Shown here piece after piece: positions 43,396-54,240 of a stretch of 64,000 bases of DNA. The stretch covers positions 656,183 through 720,182 of the forward strand of contig NZ_JACHFL010000001.1 of NCBI RefSeq assembly GCF_014201875.1, given 5' to 3'. Source of the stretch: Deinococcus humi. GTDB lineage: Bacteria > Deinococcota > Deinococci > Deinococcales > Deinococcaceae. The position numbers were made by a program, and so were the translations under genes. The notes beneath the pieces were generated by a model. That model was not told where the DNA came from, ran no database searches, and was given only the letters and a program-made list of their open reading frames with translations. The stretch's first letter is position 1. Every line of letters starts with the position of its first letter.

Positions 43396-45252
43396 CTACA
43401 GCCCCCAAACCAGCGCAATGACGGGCGCACCTACCGCCACCACGATGATCTCCAGCGGCAGGCCCACCTTCCAATAGTCGCTGAACTTGTAGCCTCCCGG
43501 CCCCATCACCAGCGTGTTGCTCTGGTGTCCGATAGGCGTCAGGAAAGCGCTGCTGGCGGCCAGCGTCACGGCCATCAGGAAGGCGTCGGGATTGGCATCC
43601 AGGCCCTGCGCGATGGTCACAGCAATCGGAGCGGTGATCAGGGCGGCGGCGGCGTTGTTAATCACATCGGACAGGGTCATGGTCAGCACCATCACCACCA
43701 CCAGCACCGCCATCACCGGCCAGTCGGCGGCCACGCCCAGCACGCCCTCGGCGATCAGCTTCGCGCCGCCGGTACTCGATAGCGCCGCCCCCACCGGAAT
43801 CAGCGTGGCCAGCAGCACCAGGATGGGCCACTCGATGCTCTCGTAGACGTCGCGCAGATTGATCAATCTCAGCAGCAGCATCAGGGTGGCGGCGGCGGTA
43901 AAGGACACTGCGACCGGCAGCAGGTTCAACGTGGCGGCGACAATAGCCACCAGGAAGATGCCCCCGGTCAGCAGCATCTTGCGGGTCTGTCCGGCGGGCA
44001 CCATGTCCAGTGGACGCTCGCGCAGCGGCAGGCATCCCAGAGTGTTCATGGCTTCTTCAATGGAATTATGCGGCCCGTGCATCAGCAGCACGTCCCCGGC
44101 CTTGAAGCGGGCATTGACCAGACGCTCGCGCAGGCGCTGGCCCTGACGCGACACCGCGATCAGGTTGATGTTGAAACGCTGGCGCAGGTTCAGGCTCACG
44201 GCACTCTGGCCCACAATGGGCGACAGCGCCGTGACCACCACTTCGGCCAGCCGCACGTCGTCGGAGGCCAGCTGTTCGGGGGTGATCTTCTCGTTGCCCA
44301 CCAGTGTCAGCTGCCCGTCTTCGACCAGTTCGGTCAGTCTGGCCGCATTGGCCTCGACGATCAGCACATCCTCCGGCTGCAATACGGTAAACGGCGTGGG
44401 AAAGGGCCGTTGCGATTCGCCGCGCACCAGGGAGACCACCTGTACGCCCTCCACCTTGCCCAGATCCATCACGCGCTGTCCGGCCAGGGCACTGCCCGCG
44501 GGTAGCCGCACCTCGGTCATGTAATCGGCCATGCGGTACAGGTCTGCACGGTTCTCGCCAGACACCCGCTGGGGCAGCAGCCGCCAGCCGAAGACCACCA
44601 GATACGCGACGCCCGCCACCGCCACTGCCCCGCCCACCGCCGTAAAGCTGAACATCCCGTAGGGCTCACCCAGCAGGTCACGGCGAAGGTTGGAGATGAT
44701 CAGGTTGGGTGGGGTGCCGATCAGGGTGGTCATGCCGCCCAGCAGCGAGGCAAAGGCCAGCGGCATCAGCAAGGAGCTGGCCGAACGGCCTGCGCGGTTG
44801 GCCAGGGTAATGGCCACCGGTAACATGATGGCCAGCGCGCCCACGTTGTTCATAAAAGAGCTGAGCACGGCCACTACGACGCACATCACTAGAATCTGCG
44901 CGGTCATGCCATTCCCCACCCGGCTCAGGCCGCGCACCAGCACGTTGACCAGCCCGGTCTTTTGCAAGGCCTGACTGATCACCAGCACGGCAGCCACCGT
45001 GATCACGGCAGGCTCGGAAAAGCCACGGAAGGCCTCGTTGCCCTTGACCACGCCGGTCAGGGTCAGCGCCAGCAGCGCCAGCATGCCCACCACGTCATAG
45101 CGCCACTTGCCCCATACGAACAGCACCAGCGCACCGATCAGCGTGGCAAAGACCAGCAGTTGCGGGGTGGTCAAGGGCGGAACCAGGGAGAGAAGATGGG
45201 GCGGGGTATAGAACCTCGGCAGAGGGAAGGAGTGGGCATGGGCTGCGCGCAT
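43396..45252 (-). CDS. SLC13-family transporter with two RCK_C (TrkA-C) domains
   Basis: 618 residues. Two blocks of transmembrane helices (about residues 20-205 and 400-618) flank two cytoplasmic TrkA-C domains (about 215-300 and 315-395: RLPAGSALAGQRVMDLGK; RLVNARFKAGDVLLMHGP). SLC13-type signature regions are visible, for example NNVGALAIMLPVAITLA and STGGAKLIAEGVLG. Such proteins carry dicarboxylates, sulfate or other anions with Na+. The substrate cannot be set from sequence. The true start may lie within the first 30 codons, which are Pro/His-rich. Confidence 0.87.
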   Translation of the reverse strand: MRAAHAHSFPLPRFYTPPHLLSLVPPLTTPQLLVFATLIGALVLFVWGKWRYDVVGMLALLALTLTGVVKGNEAFRGFSEPAVITVAAVLVISQALQKTGLVNVLVRGLSRVGNGMTAQILVMCVVVAVLSSFMNNVGALAIMLPVAITLANRAGRSASSLLMPLAFASLLGGMTTLIGTPPNLIISNLRRDLLGEPYGMFSFTAVGGAVAVAGVAYLVVFGWRLLPQRVSGENRADLYRMADYMTEVRLPAGSALAGQRVMDLGKVEGVQVVSLVRGESQRPFPTPFTVLQPEDVLIVEANAARLTELVEDGQLTLVGNEKITPEQLASDDVRLAEVVVTALSPIVGQSAVSLNLRQRFNINLIAVSRQGQRLRERLVNARFKAGDVLLMHGPHNSIEEAMNTLGCLPLRERPLDMVPAGQTRKMLLTGGIFLVAIVAATLNLLPVAVSFTAAATLMLLLRLINLRDVYESIEWPILVLLATLIPVGAALSSTGGAKLIAEGVLGVAADWPVMAVLVVVMVLTMTLSDVINNAAAALITAPIAVTIAQGLDANPDAFLMAVTLAASSAFLTPIGHQSNTLVMGPGGYKFSDYWKVGLPLEIIVVAVGAPVIALVWGL

Positions 45253-45321
45253 TTTAGGGAGAGGCCGGGCAGAACCGTATTTGCACGCCGTTCATGTCAC
45301 GAAGGCCGCCAGATTGCCCCA

Positions 45322-45438
45322 ATGTCCCTGCACCTGGTCAGCCACGGCGGCACAAGCCATGAGAGCAGTGCGCGGCTGAGTGGACTGGGACGAGGGCAAT
45401 TTGCGCCTGATTCCTCAATTGGGCTCTGCGCTGCTTAG
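45322..45438 (+). pseudogene. Remnant of a histidine phosphatase (phosphoglycerate mutase-like)
   Basis: 38 codons reading MSLHLVSHGGTSHESSARLS and GLGRGQFAPDSS before a TAG. This matches the N-terminus of histidine phosphatases (hLVRHGxTxxNxxxRLxGxxDxPLT), but the catalytic arginine of RHG is serine here and nothing of the remaining 150 or so residues is found downstream. It is best read as a decayed fragment. Confidence 0.6.
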
Positions 45439-45477
45439 CCAGAGAAACAGAGAAAACCTCTACATCCCGGCGGCGTC

Positions 45478-45750
45478 TTGAGAGACGCGTTACAACAGGC
45501 GTATGACGACCGAGAAAGCAGGCATGAGGCCGACACGCTGGATGCCGAGATACAGAGCAAGTTTGCCAGGGGCGACTTGCGCAACGACAACGTGTTCGAA
45601 GACAGTCAGGCTGCCGTGGCTCTGAACACGCTGCTAGACCTGTTCTTTCCTTTTGAGATGCTCAAGGTCACTGAGGGCTACAGGGTCATGGAACTCTTCC
45701 AGATAGAGGCGTCACGCCTACTGGATGTGTTGCACAGCGTGACCTCGTAG
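45478..45750 (+). CDS. Hypothetical small protein
   Basis: Up to 90 residues from a TTG at 45478 with no clear ribosome binding site. The C-terminal half looks protein-like (QAAVALNTLLDLFFPFEMLK, VMELFQIEASRLLDVLHSV) and is predicted helical; the N-terminal half is charged. No family is recognised. It lies after the phosphatase remnant and may itself be a truncated gene. Confidence 0.4.
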   Translation: MRDALQQAYDDRESRHEADTLDAEIQSKFARGDLRNDNVFEDSQAAVALNTLLDLFFPFEMLKVTEGYRVMELFQIEASRLLDVLHSVTS

Positions 45751-45903
45751 GCAAAAGTGCAGCTATGTAACGCTGAGCGGCGTGGCGGACGCGGGATCAA
45801 GGACTGACGCTGCTTCCCCACGACTTTCCGTCGGGCGCCGAGGTGATGGGTGTGGGCGCATAGACCCTAGCTATCACTACCTGCCGCTGACAGCCACTCA
45901 AAA

Positions 45904-48474
45904 TCAATGCAGCCCACGCCGCCGGAACAGCTTGCGGTGATACATACGCTGATCGCTGAGCCTCAGCAGATCACCAGCGGTCTGGGCGTCCTGCGGGTAC
46001 TGGGCATGCCCCATGCTGGCAGTGGCGTCCTCGAAGCCCTGGCGCCGCATCTGGCCATGGACCTGATCCAACAGGTCTTGCAGCGCGCCCTCGTCGAGCG
46101 GATTGGCGGTCACAACGGCGAACTCGTCACCGCCAATCCGGTAGGCCAGCCCAACATCGCCCAGCACCTCCGTCAGCGCCTGCGCGAAACCCTGGAGGAA
46201 GAGGTCCCCCTGCGCGTGCCCGTGCGCGTCGTTCACCCCTTTCAGTCCGTCGAGATCAAAGGAGATCACGGTAAATGGGCTGTGGTTCCCGGCGGCCTGC
46301 TTGAGGGTCCGTTCCAGCACTTGCTCCAGCGCGCGGCGATTGCCCAGTCCGGTCAGGCTGTCCGTCAGGGCCAGCCGCTCAGCCACCGCACGGGCCTGCT
46401 CCAGTTCACGGGTACGCTCGACCAGCAGTTGCTCGAAAACCGTCAGGACGTGGCTCGCATCCTCCTGTTCCAGCGGCAGAGGCTCCTCTCCCCAGTCGCT
46501 GTCGTGGCTGTCGGGTTGTGTCAGGACCGCCACGGCAGTGTCCACCAGCTCGGGATCGAAGTGGCTCCCGGTCAGCTTGCGGATCTCGTCCAGCGCCTCC
46601 TGGGGGCTCCAGGCCGCTTTGTAGGGCCGCGCGTGAGTCAACGCGTCGAATACGTCGGCCAGCGCCACGATCCGGCCAGACAGCGGAATCTCGCTGGCCC
46701 GCAGCCCGCGCGGGTAGCCGCTTCCGTCCCAACGTTCGTGGTGCGTCAGCGCTATTTCCTCGGCCAGACGCAGCAGTTCCGAGCGTCCGCCTGACAGGAT
46801 GCGTGCCCCGATCAGGGTATGGGTCTGCATCTGCCGGAACTCGGCACTTTCGAGTTTGCCCGACTTGAGCAGCACACTGTCGGGAATACCGATCTTGCCC
46901 ACGTCGTGCAATCTCGCCGCAATGCCCAGCACGTTGGCCTGACCCTCCGGCCAGCCCAGCGCCCGCGCGATCCGTGCCGAGGTGCGCCCTACCCGCCGGG
47001 TGTGTTCCCCGGTGGTGTCGTCACGGTACTCGGCGGCCATGGCCAGGCGCGTAACCACCTCCTGCTGCGCGCGGGCCAGTTCTGCCGTTCGCACGCGCAC
47101 CTGCTCCTCGGCGCGCTGACGTCCCTCCTGCTCCACGTCTGTGCGGACACGGTAGATCTCGGCGTCGTGGCGGGCACGCTCGACCTCGAACTGGATACTC
47201 AGGTTACGGGTCTGGCGGTCGCGCTCGGCATTGAACAGTTCGCGCTCGATACGGGTCAGCTCGCGGCTGTGGGCCAGCGCCCGCCCCAGATCGCCGCATC
47301 TCTCGGAATATTCGGCCAGCGCCTCGTGGGCCTCGGCCTGCTCCTTGACCGACTGGATACTGACGGCCAGTTCCAGGCCCGCCTCCAGTTGTTGCCGGGC
47401 CGCGTCCAGTTCGCCCTGACGCAGGTGTAGCCGCCCCAGTTGCAGGCGGGCCTCCAGTTCACCCTGCTTTGACCCGATTTCCAGCGCAATCGCCAGCGCC
47501 TCACGAATGGTCTGCAAGGCCAGTACGGGTTCCTCAGTCTGCCCGTACAGGTTGCCCAGACTATCCAGCGCACTCAACTCGCCCACCTGATACTTCAGTT
47601 CGCGGCTGAGACTCAGGGCCAGTTGTAGATACTCGCGCGCGCGGTCAAACTGGCGTGTGTCCAGGTAGAAGCCACCAAGGTTGAGGCTCGCTAGAGCCTC
47701 AAGACGTTGGTTGCCCGTGGCGCTGGCTGCCTGATACGCCGTCAGCATTACCTCAATCGCTAACCCAGCATCCCCGCTCATGCTATGGACGTGTGCCAGA
47801 TTGTGCAAAATAGGCATTTCCGTTTTTGGATCCGCTGCCTGTGTTTTGTAGAGGCTGTATGCACGCGTCAGGCTTTTGATTGCCTCGCCGTACTGACCAA
47901 AGCGCATCTGAAGGCTGCCAATATTGGTCAGGCAGTGGACCTGTCCAGTGACATTTCCGCCGCTCTCGTGGAGCTGCAACGCCTGATGGGTGAGCTGCAA
48001 TGCTTCCGCAGCGCGCCCTTGATGATTGTGGACAGCGGCTAGATGGTTGAGTGCTGTCGCCTGAATTGCTGCGGCTTCCGGCACGGGCTTAGCCAACTCT
48101 AACGCGCGCTCCAGGGCTATGGCGGCGTCATCAAACTGTTCAAGGTCAATCAGCGCTTTCCCGACCAGTCCACGCGCCTCGGCTTCCGATACAGGTTGGC
48201 GCAGTTGTTTAAAGAGGTCTGCGGCGCGGCGGAATGCAGCTAAGGCCTCGGTCTGCTGTCCACTCGCTTGAAGCGCCCGGCCCAGCAAGACGTGGCTTTC
48301 GGCGGCCTCACTGCAATCAAGCTTGCCAATCAGATCGCAGCAAGTCCGCGCCATTGCCAGTGCCTGTGCTGGATCCACACCCAGCAATTCAGGAATGGCA
48401 CGTTGCAGCGCCTGAAGCTGGGTCTGGGGTGGCCCAGGTCTGGGTGCGGAAGAGGATTGGGGGCCAACAGTCAT
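45904..48474 (-). CDS. TPR - HD-GYP - GGDEF cyclic-di-GMP signalling protein
   Basis: 856 residues, no membrane span. About ten TPR units fill residues 20-410 ([39 protein letters not shown]). A coiled coil (about 415-460) leads to a full HD-GYP phosphodiesterase domain (about 465-650) with RLHDVGKIG and [11 protein letters not shown], then a GGDEF domain (about 690-850) with [10 protein letters not shown]. No RxxD inhibitory site precedes GGDEF. The protein could both make and break c-di-GMP, with TPRs sensing a partner. It lies 13 nt downstream of the subtilisin-like lipoprotein gene, so the two are probably co-transcribed. Confidence 0.93.
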   Translation of the reverse strand: MTVGPQSSSAPRPGPPQTQLQALQRAIPELLGVDPAQALAMARTCCDLIGKLDCSEAAESHVLLGRALQASGQQTEALAAFRRAADLFKQLRQPVSEAEARGLVGKALIDLEQFDDAAIALERALELAKPVPEAAAIQATALNHLAAVHNHQGRAAEALQLTHQALQLHESGGNVTGQVHCLTNIGSLQMRFGQYGEAIKSLTRAYSLYKTQAADPKTEMPILHNLAHVHSMSGDAGLAIEVMLTAYQAASATGNQRLEALASLNLGGFYLDTRQFDRAREYLQLALSLSRELKYQVGELSALDSLGNLYGQTEEPVLALQTIREALAIALEIGSKQGELEARLQLGRLHLRQGELDAARQQLEAGLELAVSIQSVKEQAEAHEALAEYSERCGDLGRALAHSRELTRIERELFNAERDRQTRNLSIQFEVERARHDAEIYRVRTDVEQEGRQRAEEQVRVRTAELARAQQEVVTRLAMAAEYRDDTTGEHTRRVGRTSARIARALGWPEGQANVLGIAARLHDVGKIGIPDSVLLKSGKLESAEFRQMQTHTLIGARILSGGRSELLRLAEEIALTHHERWDGSGYPRGLRASEIPLSGRIVALADVFDALTHARPYKAAWSPQEALDEIRKLTGSHFDPELVDTAVAVLTQPDSHDSDWGEEPLPLEQEDASHVLTVFEQLLVERTRELEQARAVAERLALTDSLTGLGNRRALEQVLERTLKQAAGNHSPFTVISFDLDGLKGVNDAHGHAQGDLFLQGFAQALTEVLGDVGLAYRIGGDEFAVVTANPLDEGALQDLLDQVHGQMRRQGFEDATASMGHAQYPQDAQTAGDLLRLSDQRMYHRKLFRRRGLH

Positions 48475-48487
48475 TGGTTAACAGCCC

Positions 48488-49807
48488 TCAATAGGTGCTG
48501 GCATGACTGAGGAACTCCACCAGGTCCAGACGGCCCTTTTCCCCCAGCTTGTCCTTGAATGGTTTGTTGCCGCTGATATTGTAGATATCCGTTGCTCGGT
48601 CAGCCAGTTCTTTGGCGAGATCCTTGGTGGGCGCCTGCTGTCCCAGCGCCAGCGCCAGGCCGCCACTGACCATGGGGGCGGCCATGGACGTGCCACTCCA
48701 AGCGGCCATGAGCCCTCCTGGAGCCGGAGCATACACCTGCTCACCCGGAGCCATCACTTTCAATTCAGTCGCGTAATTCGAGAAGTTGGACTTGACGTCA
48801 TTCAGATCAACGCTGCCCACGCTCAGGCTATAAGCCCCACTGCCCTTGGCATCGGCGTCTGCCGCTGGATAGGTGATCTTACTCAGATTGCTGTTGCCTG
48901 CCGACGATACCACCAGCACCTTTCTCTCGGTGACCTTCTTGATGGCGTCCTGCACGACCTTGGAGCTTTCTTCGCTGCCCAGGCTCAGGTTGATCACGCC
49001 GGCGCCGTGGTCGGCGGCCCAGACAATGGCCTTGGCCACCATTACCACGTCGCCGGAACCATCTGAGCCCAGAACGCGCAGCGGCATGATCTTCGCGCCG
49101 GGAGCCACCTGCAAGACGATGCCCGCCACGTTGGTCCCGTGGCCGTAGCCGCCGACGCCGAAGATGCCCTCGTCTTGTGGCATCGTGTCCCCAGCGTAAA
49201 AGTCATACCAAGTGGACGGATCGGAAAGGGAGCCGCCGAAAGCAGGATGCTGAAGGTCGAGACCAGTGTCAATGACGGCCACAGTCACGCCCGCGCCCAA
49301 ATTGGGGGCCATACGCTGCGCTTCTTCCAACCGAATTTTTTTCCACAGCGCAGTGTTCTCTGGAAGCTGAGTGAACTGTCCGCCTGCCCAAATACTGACC
49401 TTGCCACCTGCCCAGATGCTGACCTTGCCGCCCGCCCAGATACTGACCTTGCCGCCCATTGTGGCAGTCAGAGTGCCGCCGCCACTGAAGACATCCTTGT
49501 TCGGCTCAATGTACATCGTCCGTCCGCGCAGGGCGTGCAGGTTCTGGGTATCCACCTGTGAATTCAGGCCTATCATGGCCGTGCAGTTGATTTCATCGGC
49601 AGCCTCGCATCCAACTTCGTTCCAGCTCAGCACGGAACCTCCTACCGCCTTGGCCAGGCGCTTCGGCGTATCCCCCGCCTCAAGAGGAACCAGGGCGACG
49701 CGGGCAAAACGTTCCTGGGCCGCAGGAGTAGTGGAAGTGACTGTGTTGGAGCACGCGGATAGGAGACCAAGCGTCAACAGGCTGAGGGCGGCTATCTTGT
49801 TGGTCAT
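48488..49807 (-). CDS. Subtilisin-like (S8) serine protease, lipoprotein, with octapeptide repeats
   Basis: 439 residues. The lipobox LLSAC near residue 19 predicts a lipid anchor. A propeptide-like region (residues 30-110) is followed by three copies of KVSIWAGG (about 117-140), then the S8 domain with the full triad: VAVIDTGLDLQHP (Asp), GYGHGTNVAGIV (His), SGTSMAAPMVSGG (Ser), and the oxyanion Asn in SSAGNSN. It should cleave proteins at the cell surface. The repeats lie between propeptide and catalytic domain, where a cleavable linker or binding strip could be. The start follows AGGAG. Confidence 0.93.
   Translation of the reverse strand: MTNKIAALSLLTLGLLSACSNTVTSTTPAAQERFARVALVPLEAGDTPKRLAKAVGGSVLSWNEVGCEAADEINCTAMIGLNSQVDTQNLHALRGRTMYIEPNKDVFSGGGTLTATMGGKVSIWAGGKVSIWAGGKVSIWAGGQFTQLPENTALWKKIRLEEAQRMAPNLGAGVTVAVIDTGLDLQHPAFGGSLSDPSTWYDFYAGDTMPQDEGIFGVGGYGHGTNVAGIVLQVAPGAKIMPLRVLGSDGSGDVVMVAKAIVWAADHGAGVINLSLGSEESSKVVQDAIKKVTERKVLVVSSAGNSNLSKITYPAADADAKGSGAYSLSVGSVDLNDVKSNFSNYATELKVMAPGEQVYAPAPGGLMAAWSGTSMAAPMVSGGLALALGQQAPTKDLAKELADRATDIYNISGNKPFKDKLGEKGRLDLVEFLSHASTY
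49383..49454. repeat. Three 24-bp tandem repeats inside the S8 gene
   Basis: Units start at 49383, 49407 and 49431 and encode KVSIWAGG three times. They differ by a few silent changes, so the peptide is conserved while the DNA has drifted. Confidence 0.9.
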
Positions 49808-50350
49808 GGTATTGCTCCTTGAATGTGGGCTACAGGACGGGCTCTAGTCTTTTGATCTTGCCGGAGGCCCTCTTACAGAGACCTCACCGGATTCGAGAGA
49901 AATCTCATAAAGTCGCCTTCTTAGCGTGGGGACGCCAAAAGCCATTTAGGCCTCTGCCACGTTTGGCAGACATTAAACTTCCTTCACTTTGGTTGGACCG
50001 TCACGAAGTGAGCCCCCAGTACACGACAACCAGGAAACGGGCGCCAGAATTCCCCTTCGGCAAAGACCTACATAAGCAATAATCAACTTGCCTGCTCCAA
50101 CTCGAGGAGCGGAACAGGCACCTATGCCTTTAGGGGGTAACTACTTAAGCGGACCTCGTAGTGATTCCGACCTCCTCGTAGACTCAATTGGCAGAATAAG
50201 AAAGAGTCTTAAAATAGAAATTGGTTGGGCCACGGAATTGTCCGGTGCGAAATCATGTTGTCGCATTGTCGGGCCACCACAAATCGACTACGCTATTGGC
50301 CTCTGTTTCATGATCTTGACCCTCTACAGATCAGACGACAAACAGGTCAG
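49808..50350. other. Intergenic stretch with lower G+C
   Basis: About 540 nt between the parvulin gene and the S8 gene, visibly lower in G+C than its surroundings. A plus-strand frame at 50088-50417 has no ribosome binding site, runs through the terminator, and shows no protein-like pattern, so I do not call it. Confidence 0.45.
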
Positions 50351-50379
50351 AGGCCATTCTGGGATTCAGAATGGCCTCC
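50351..50379 (-). terminator. Terminator after the parvulin gene
   Basis: GAGGCCATTCTG and CAGAATGGCCTC are perfect 12-bp arms with a 5-nt loop, about 40 nt past the stop codon. Confidence 0.75.
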
Positions 50380-50421
50380 GGCTCTTGCACCCTGCTCAGC
50401 AGGAACAGTGGGTTTGAAAGT

Positions 50422-51474
50422 TTATTTGCTGGCTGGCAACGTGACCACGTCCGGGAAGGACGCGGTGTTCAGACGGGCGACCTGGGAGTCCAGGTACTTC
50501 TGAGCGGCCTCGCTCGCCAGTTGCTGACGGATCAGCGGAGCGGCTTCGGCCAGCGGAGTCACGCCCGCATCGGTGCGCTTGGTCACCACCAGAACGTGGT
50601 AGCCGAACTGCGACTGCACGGTCTGAACCTGGCCCACCGGCCCGGTAAAGCTGGCCTTGTCGAAGGTTTCAACCATCTGCCCAGGACCAAAGCAGCCCAG
50701 GTCACCGCCCTGCGGGGCGCTACCGGGGTCCTGGCTCTTCTCGGCAGCAATCTTGGCAAAGTCCGCGCCACCTGCCAGATCCGCCACAATCGCCTTGGCC
50801 TCGGCCTCAGTGGGGACCAGAACGTGTTTGACGCAGGCCTCGGCCTCGCGGGTCAGCTTGTCGCGGTTGAGCTGGTAGTACCCGGCCACCACGGCGTCGC
50901 CGAATTTGAAGCGCTCCTGCAGACTTTCCAGATATGCGTTGACCAGCGCCTGGCGCCCCAGCTCGGCCCGCAGGTCTTCAGGGGTGCTGTAGCCGGTGGC
51001 CGCCAGCGCCTCGGCAAATGCCTCGTCGGTCTCAAAGTTGCCGCGCGCATCCTCAAACTGCTTGTCCACGGTGGCCTGATCCACCTTGGCACGCGACTGG
51101 GCCAGCTGGGTCACGGCGCGGTCACGCAGGAACTGCTTGAGGTACTCGGGGCGGGCCTCGGCGAATTCGGTCAGGTAGGAGTCCTCGAAGGGAATGCCCT
51201 GGGCATTCACCACGCGGGCAGCGGCGATGCGGAACGCTCTGTCGAAATCGGCCAGCGTGAAGGTCTGATCGCCCACCTTCGCTACAACTGCCGCCGGGTC
51301 ACCCGTGCTGACCGGCGCTGCGGGCGTGGCCGGCGTTCCGGGGGCTGGAGTGGTGGGCGCTGGGGCCGTCGGCGCGGGTGCAGTGGGAGCAGGGGCCGGA
51401 GCCGGCGCAGGAGGAGCAGTCTGGGCCAGAGCGACGCCGCCGAGCAGCGCCAGGGTCAGCAGGATTTTCTTCAT
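50422..51474 (-). CDS. Exported peptidyl-prolyl isomerase (parvulin type, SurA/PpiC-like)
   Basis: 350 residues with a signal peptide (MKKILLTLALLGGVALAQ) and a Pro/Ala-rich linker (about residues 20-55). A helical SurA-N-like region (about 65-195) precedes the parvulin domain (about 205-310): ACVKHVLVPTEAEAKAI, GSAPQGGDLGCFGPGQMV, FGYHVLVV. It assists folding of exported proteins outside the cytoplasm. The start at 51474 is fixed by a TAGACT box 7 nt upstream. It is divergent from the FemAB-like gene. Confidence 0.92.
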   Translation of the reverse strand: MKKILLTLALLGGVALAQTAPPAPAPAPAPTAPAPTAPAPTTPAPGTPATPAAPVSTGDPAAVVAKVGDQTFTLADFDRAFRIAAARVVNAQGIPFEDSYLTEFAEARPEYLKQFLRDRAVTQLAQSRAKVDQATVDKQFEDARGNFETDEAFAEALAATGYSTPEDLRAELGRQALVNAYLESLQERFKFGDAVVAGYYQLNRDKLTREAEACVKHVLVPTEAEAKAIVADLAGGADFAKIAAEKSQDPGSAPQGGDLGCFGPGQMVETFDKASFTGPVGQVQTVQSQFGYHVLVVTKRTDAGVTPLAEAAPLIRQQLASEAAQKYLDSQVARLNTASFPDVVTLPASK

Positions 51475-51481
51475 GCCTGGC

Positions 51482-51487
51482 AGTCTA
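51482..51487 (-). promoter_or_regulatory. Leaderless -10 box (TAGACT), parvulin gene
   Basis: TAGACT ends 7 nt before the ATG at 51474. Confidence 0.65.
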
Positions 51488-51583
51488 GCCCGCACGGCGA
51501 TGAGGGATGGTGGCAAAGGGCAAAGGCACGGGATGGCTGGCCCTTCCGCCGGACGCTCAGGTGCCTGTTGAGGTCTCCCCTGC

Positions 51584-51589
51584 TACAAT
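51584..51589 (+). promoter_or_regulatory. Leaderless -10 box (TACAAT), FemAB-like gene
   Basis: TACAAT ends 7 nt before the GTG at 51597 and selects that start. Confidence 0.65.
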
Positions 51590-51596
51590 CCGCCCC

Positions 51597-52664
<1,068 letters not shown>

Positions 52665-52733
52665 AGCGTCCCAGCACGCCTCAATTGAGGGGCCGCAAGT
52701 TCGTTCATCAATCTGGCTCCTAGGTCAAGCCAG

Positions 52734-53339
52734 TCAGTTCATTAACTTCATGTCTCTAGGAACGGCACCCAGCAACACGTCCAGACGGTCCAGGAGGCTG
52801 GGCGCGCGCAGGGCCTCCTCACGGCCCTGACCGCTAAAACCGGGCAGCAGGCTGGCGGCGAAGCTCGCCAGCAGCATGGGGTCTTGCGGGGCATTGGCGC
52901 GAATCAGCTCGGCATCGGCAGGGCGCAGACGCAACAGATCGCTCAACAGCTTGCGGGCGCTAGCCTGCACGACGGCTTCCTGAGCGGGTGGGGCATCCTC
53001 CAGCGGCCACAGCTTCACCTCAGCGCTCAGGTAGGGCTGGCTGAAGTCGAAGGACTGCACCGTGAAGCGTTCGCCGCCCACCACCACAATGGTGCTGGTG
53101 CCGTCCTCGTGCGTCTCGGCCTGCTGCAGATGCGCCAGCGTGCCCACCTTCGAAACCCGCTCGTGAAAGGGCATGGATACGTTCTCGGACAGTTCCAGGA
53201 TCTGCACGATGCCGAACGGTTCGCCGCTGGCCTGCGTATCCGCGAGCAGCGCGCGGTAACGCGGCTCGAAGACATACAGGGGAAGCACCACACCTGGAAA
53301 CAACACCAGATTGGGCAGGGGAAACAGGGGGACGGTCAT
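52734..53339 (-). CDS. LON peptidase N-terminal (substrate-binding) domain protein
   Basis: 201 residues from the ATG at 53339, preceded by GAGGG. The protein is a stand-alone LON N-domain: [20 protein letters not shown] at the start, then [15 protein letters not shown] and [12 protein letters not shown]. There is no ATPase or protease domain. Such proteins are thought to bind peptides or partner proteins; the function is not established. It converges with the FemAB-like gene, with the palindrome CCTCAATTGAGG (52679-52690) between them. Confidence 0.88.
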   Translation of the reverse strand: MTVPLFPLPNLVLFPGVVLPLYVFEPRYRALLADTQASGEPFGIVQILELSENVSMPFHERVSKVGTLAHLQQAETHEDGTSTIVVVGGERFTVQSFDFSQPYLSAEVKLWPLEDAPPAQEAVVQASARKLLSDLLRLRPADAELIRANAPQDPMLLASFAASLLPGFSGQGREEALRAPSLLDRLDVLLGAVPRDMKLMN

Positions 53340-53417
53340 CTGGCCCTCATGGTGCGCCCGTTGGGAAGATGCGACTTGAGCGCAACCCACAATAAGAACG
53401 TGTCAAACGCCTGAATT

Positions 53418-54230
53418 TCATTCGGATTGGCTGCCATCAATCCGAATTTTTTTGCGTTTCACCCGCTTGGCCGGCGGGGGTGGCGGCGCGTCCCAGGCCT
53501 GGAGCTGCTCCGCCGTCACGCCCAGGTTCAGTAGGGCTGCGCTGTCCTGTGGCGTCAGTCCGGCCCCCATCAACAGATCGGGGCGCCGCGCCAGGGTCCG
53601 CCGCAGCGCCTGCTCGCGTCGCCAGGCCGCCACTGCGCCGTGGTTGCCGCCACGCAAGACCTCCGGCACGCGCTGACCACGCCATTCAGGCGGGCGGGTG
53701 TATTCAGGGTAGTCCAGCAGGCCGCTGCTGAAGCTGTCGGCACGGTGCGATTCGGGGTCACCGATCACGCCGGGCCGCAGCCGGGCCACCGCTTCCAGCA
53801 CGCAGGCCGCCGCCGCCTCGCCGCCCATCATGACGAAGTCCCCGATGCTCAGCTCCCGCGTGACCAGATGCTCGGTGCGGGCGTCGAAGCCCTCGTAGCG
53901 CCCACACAGGAAGACCAGATGGTTCTTCTGCGCCAGTTCCTCGGCCACGGTCTGCGTGAACGGCTGTCCCGCCGGGGTCAGGAGGATCACCTCATCGGCT
54001 GGCGGGAGACTCATTAGCGCCCGCTCGGCCACGTCCACCCGGATCACCATGCCCGCGCCGCCGCCGTAAGGCGTGTCATCAACCTTGAGATGTTTATTGT
54101 CCGAGAAGTCACGCAACTGCACCAGATTCACGTCCAGCAGCCCACGTTCCCGCGCCTTGCCGATGATGGCCTCGCCCGCGAAGGGGGCCAGCAGTTCGGG
54201 AAACAGCGTCAGAAAGGAAAACGTCAACAT
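53418..54230 (-). CDS. trmD: tRNA (guanine-N1)-methyltransferase TrmD
   Basis: 270 residues from the ATG at 54230. TrmD methylates G37 of tRNAs using SAM bound in a trefoil knot. Signatures: [28 protein letters not shown] near residue 50, [15 protein letters not shown] near 108, and [14 protein letters not shown] near 130, then the long linker and C-terminal domain ([28 protein letters not shown]). The C-terminus is extended by a Pro-rich and Lys/Arg-rich tail ([13 protein letters not shown]). It is the last gene of khpA-rimM-trmD, 10 nt after rimM. Confidence 0.97.
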   Translation of the reverse strand: MLTFSFLTLFPELLAPFAGEAIIGKARERGLLDVNLVQLRDFSDNKHLKVDDTPYGGGAGMVIRVDVAERALMSLPPADEVILLTPAGQPFTQTVAEELAQKNHLVFLCGRYEGFDARTEHLVTRELSIGDFVMMGGEAAAACVLEAVARLRPGVIGDPESHRADSFSSGLLDYPEYTRPPEWRGQRVPEVLRGGNHGAVAAWRREQALRRTLARRPDLLMGAGLTPQDSAALLNLGVTAEQLQAWDAPPPPPAKRVKRKKIRIDGSQSE

Positions 54231-54240
54231 GGGGAGGGGC

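Noticed and set aside
48478..48744. An 88-codon minus-strand frame at the end of the S8 gene
   Set aside because: It is the S8 gene read out of frame; the in-frame version contains the catalytic serine motif.
50088..50417. A 109-codon frame in the low-G+C gap
   Set aside because: No ribosome binding site or -10 box, it runs into a terminator hairpin, and it lacks any recognisable pattern.
52679..52690. 12-bp palindrome CCTCAATTGAGG between convergent genes
   Set aside because: Too short for a terminator, no T-run, and no promoter nearby; probably chance or a weak 3' element.
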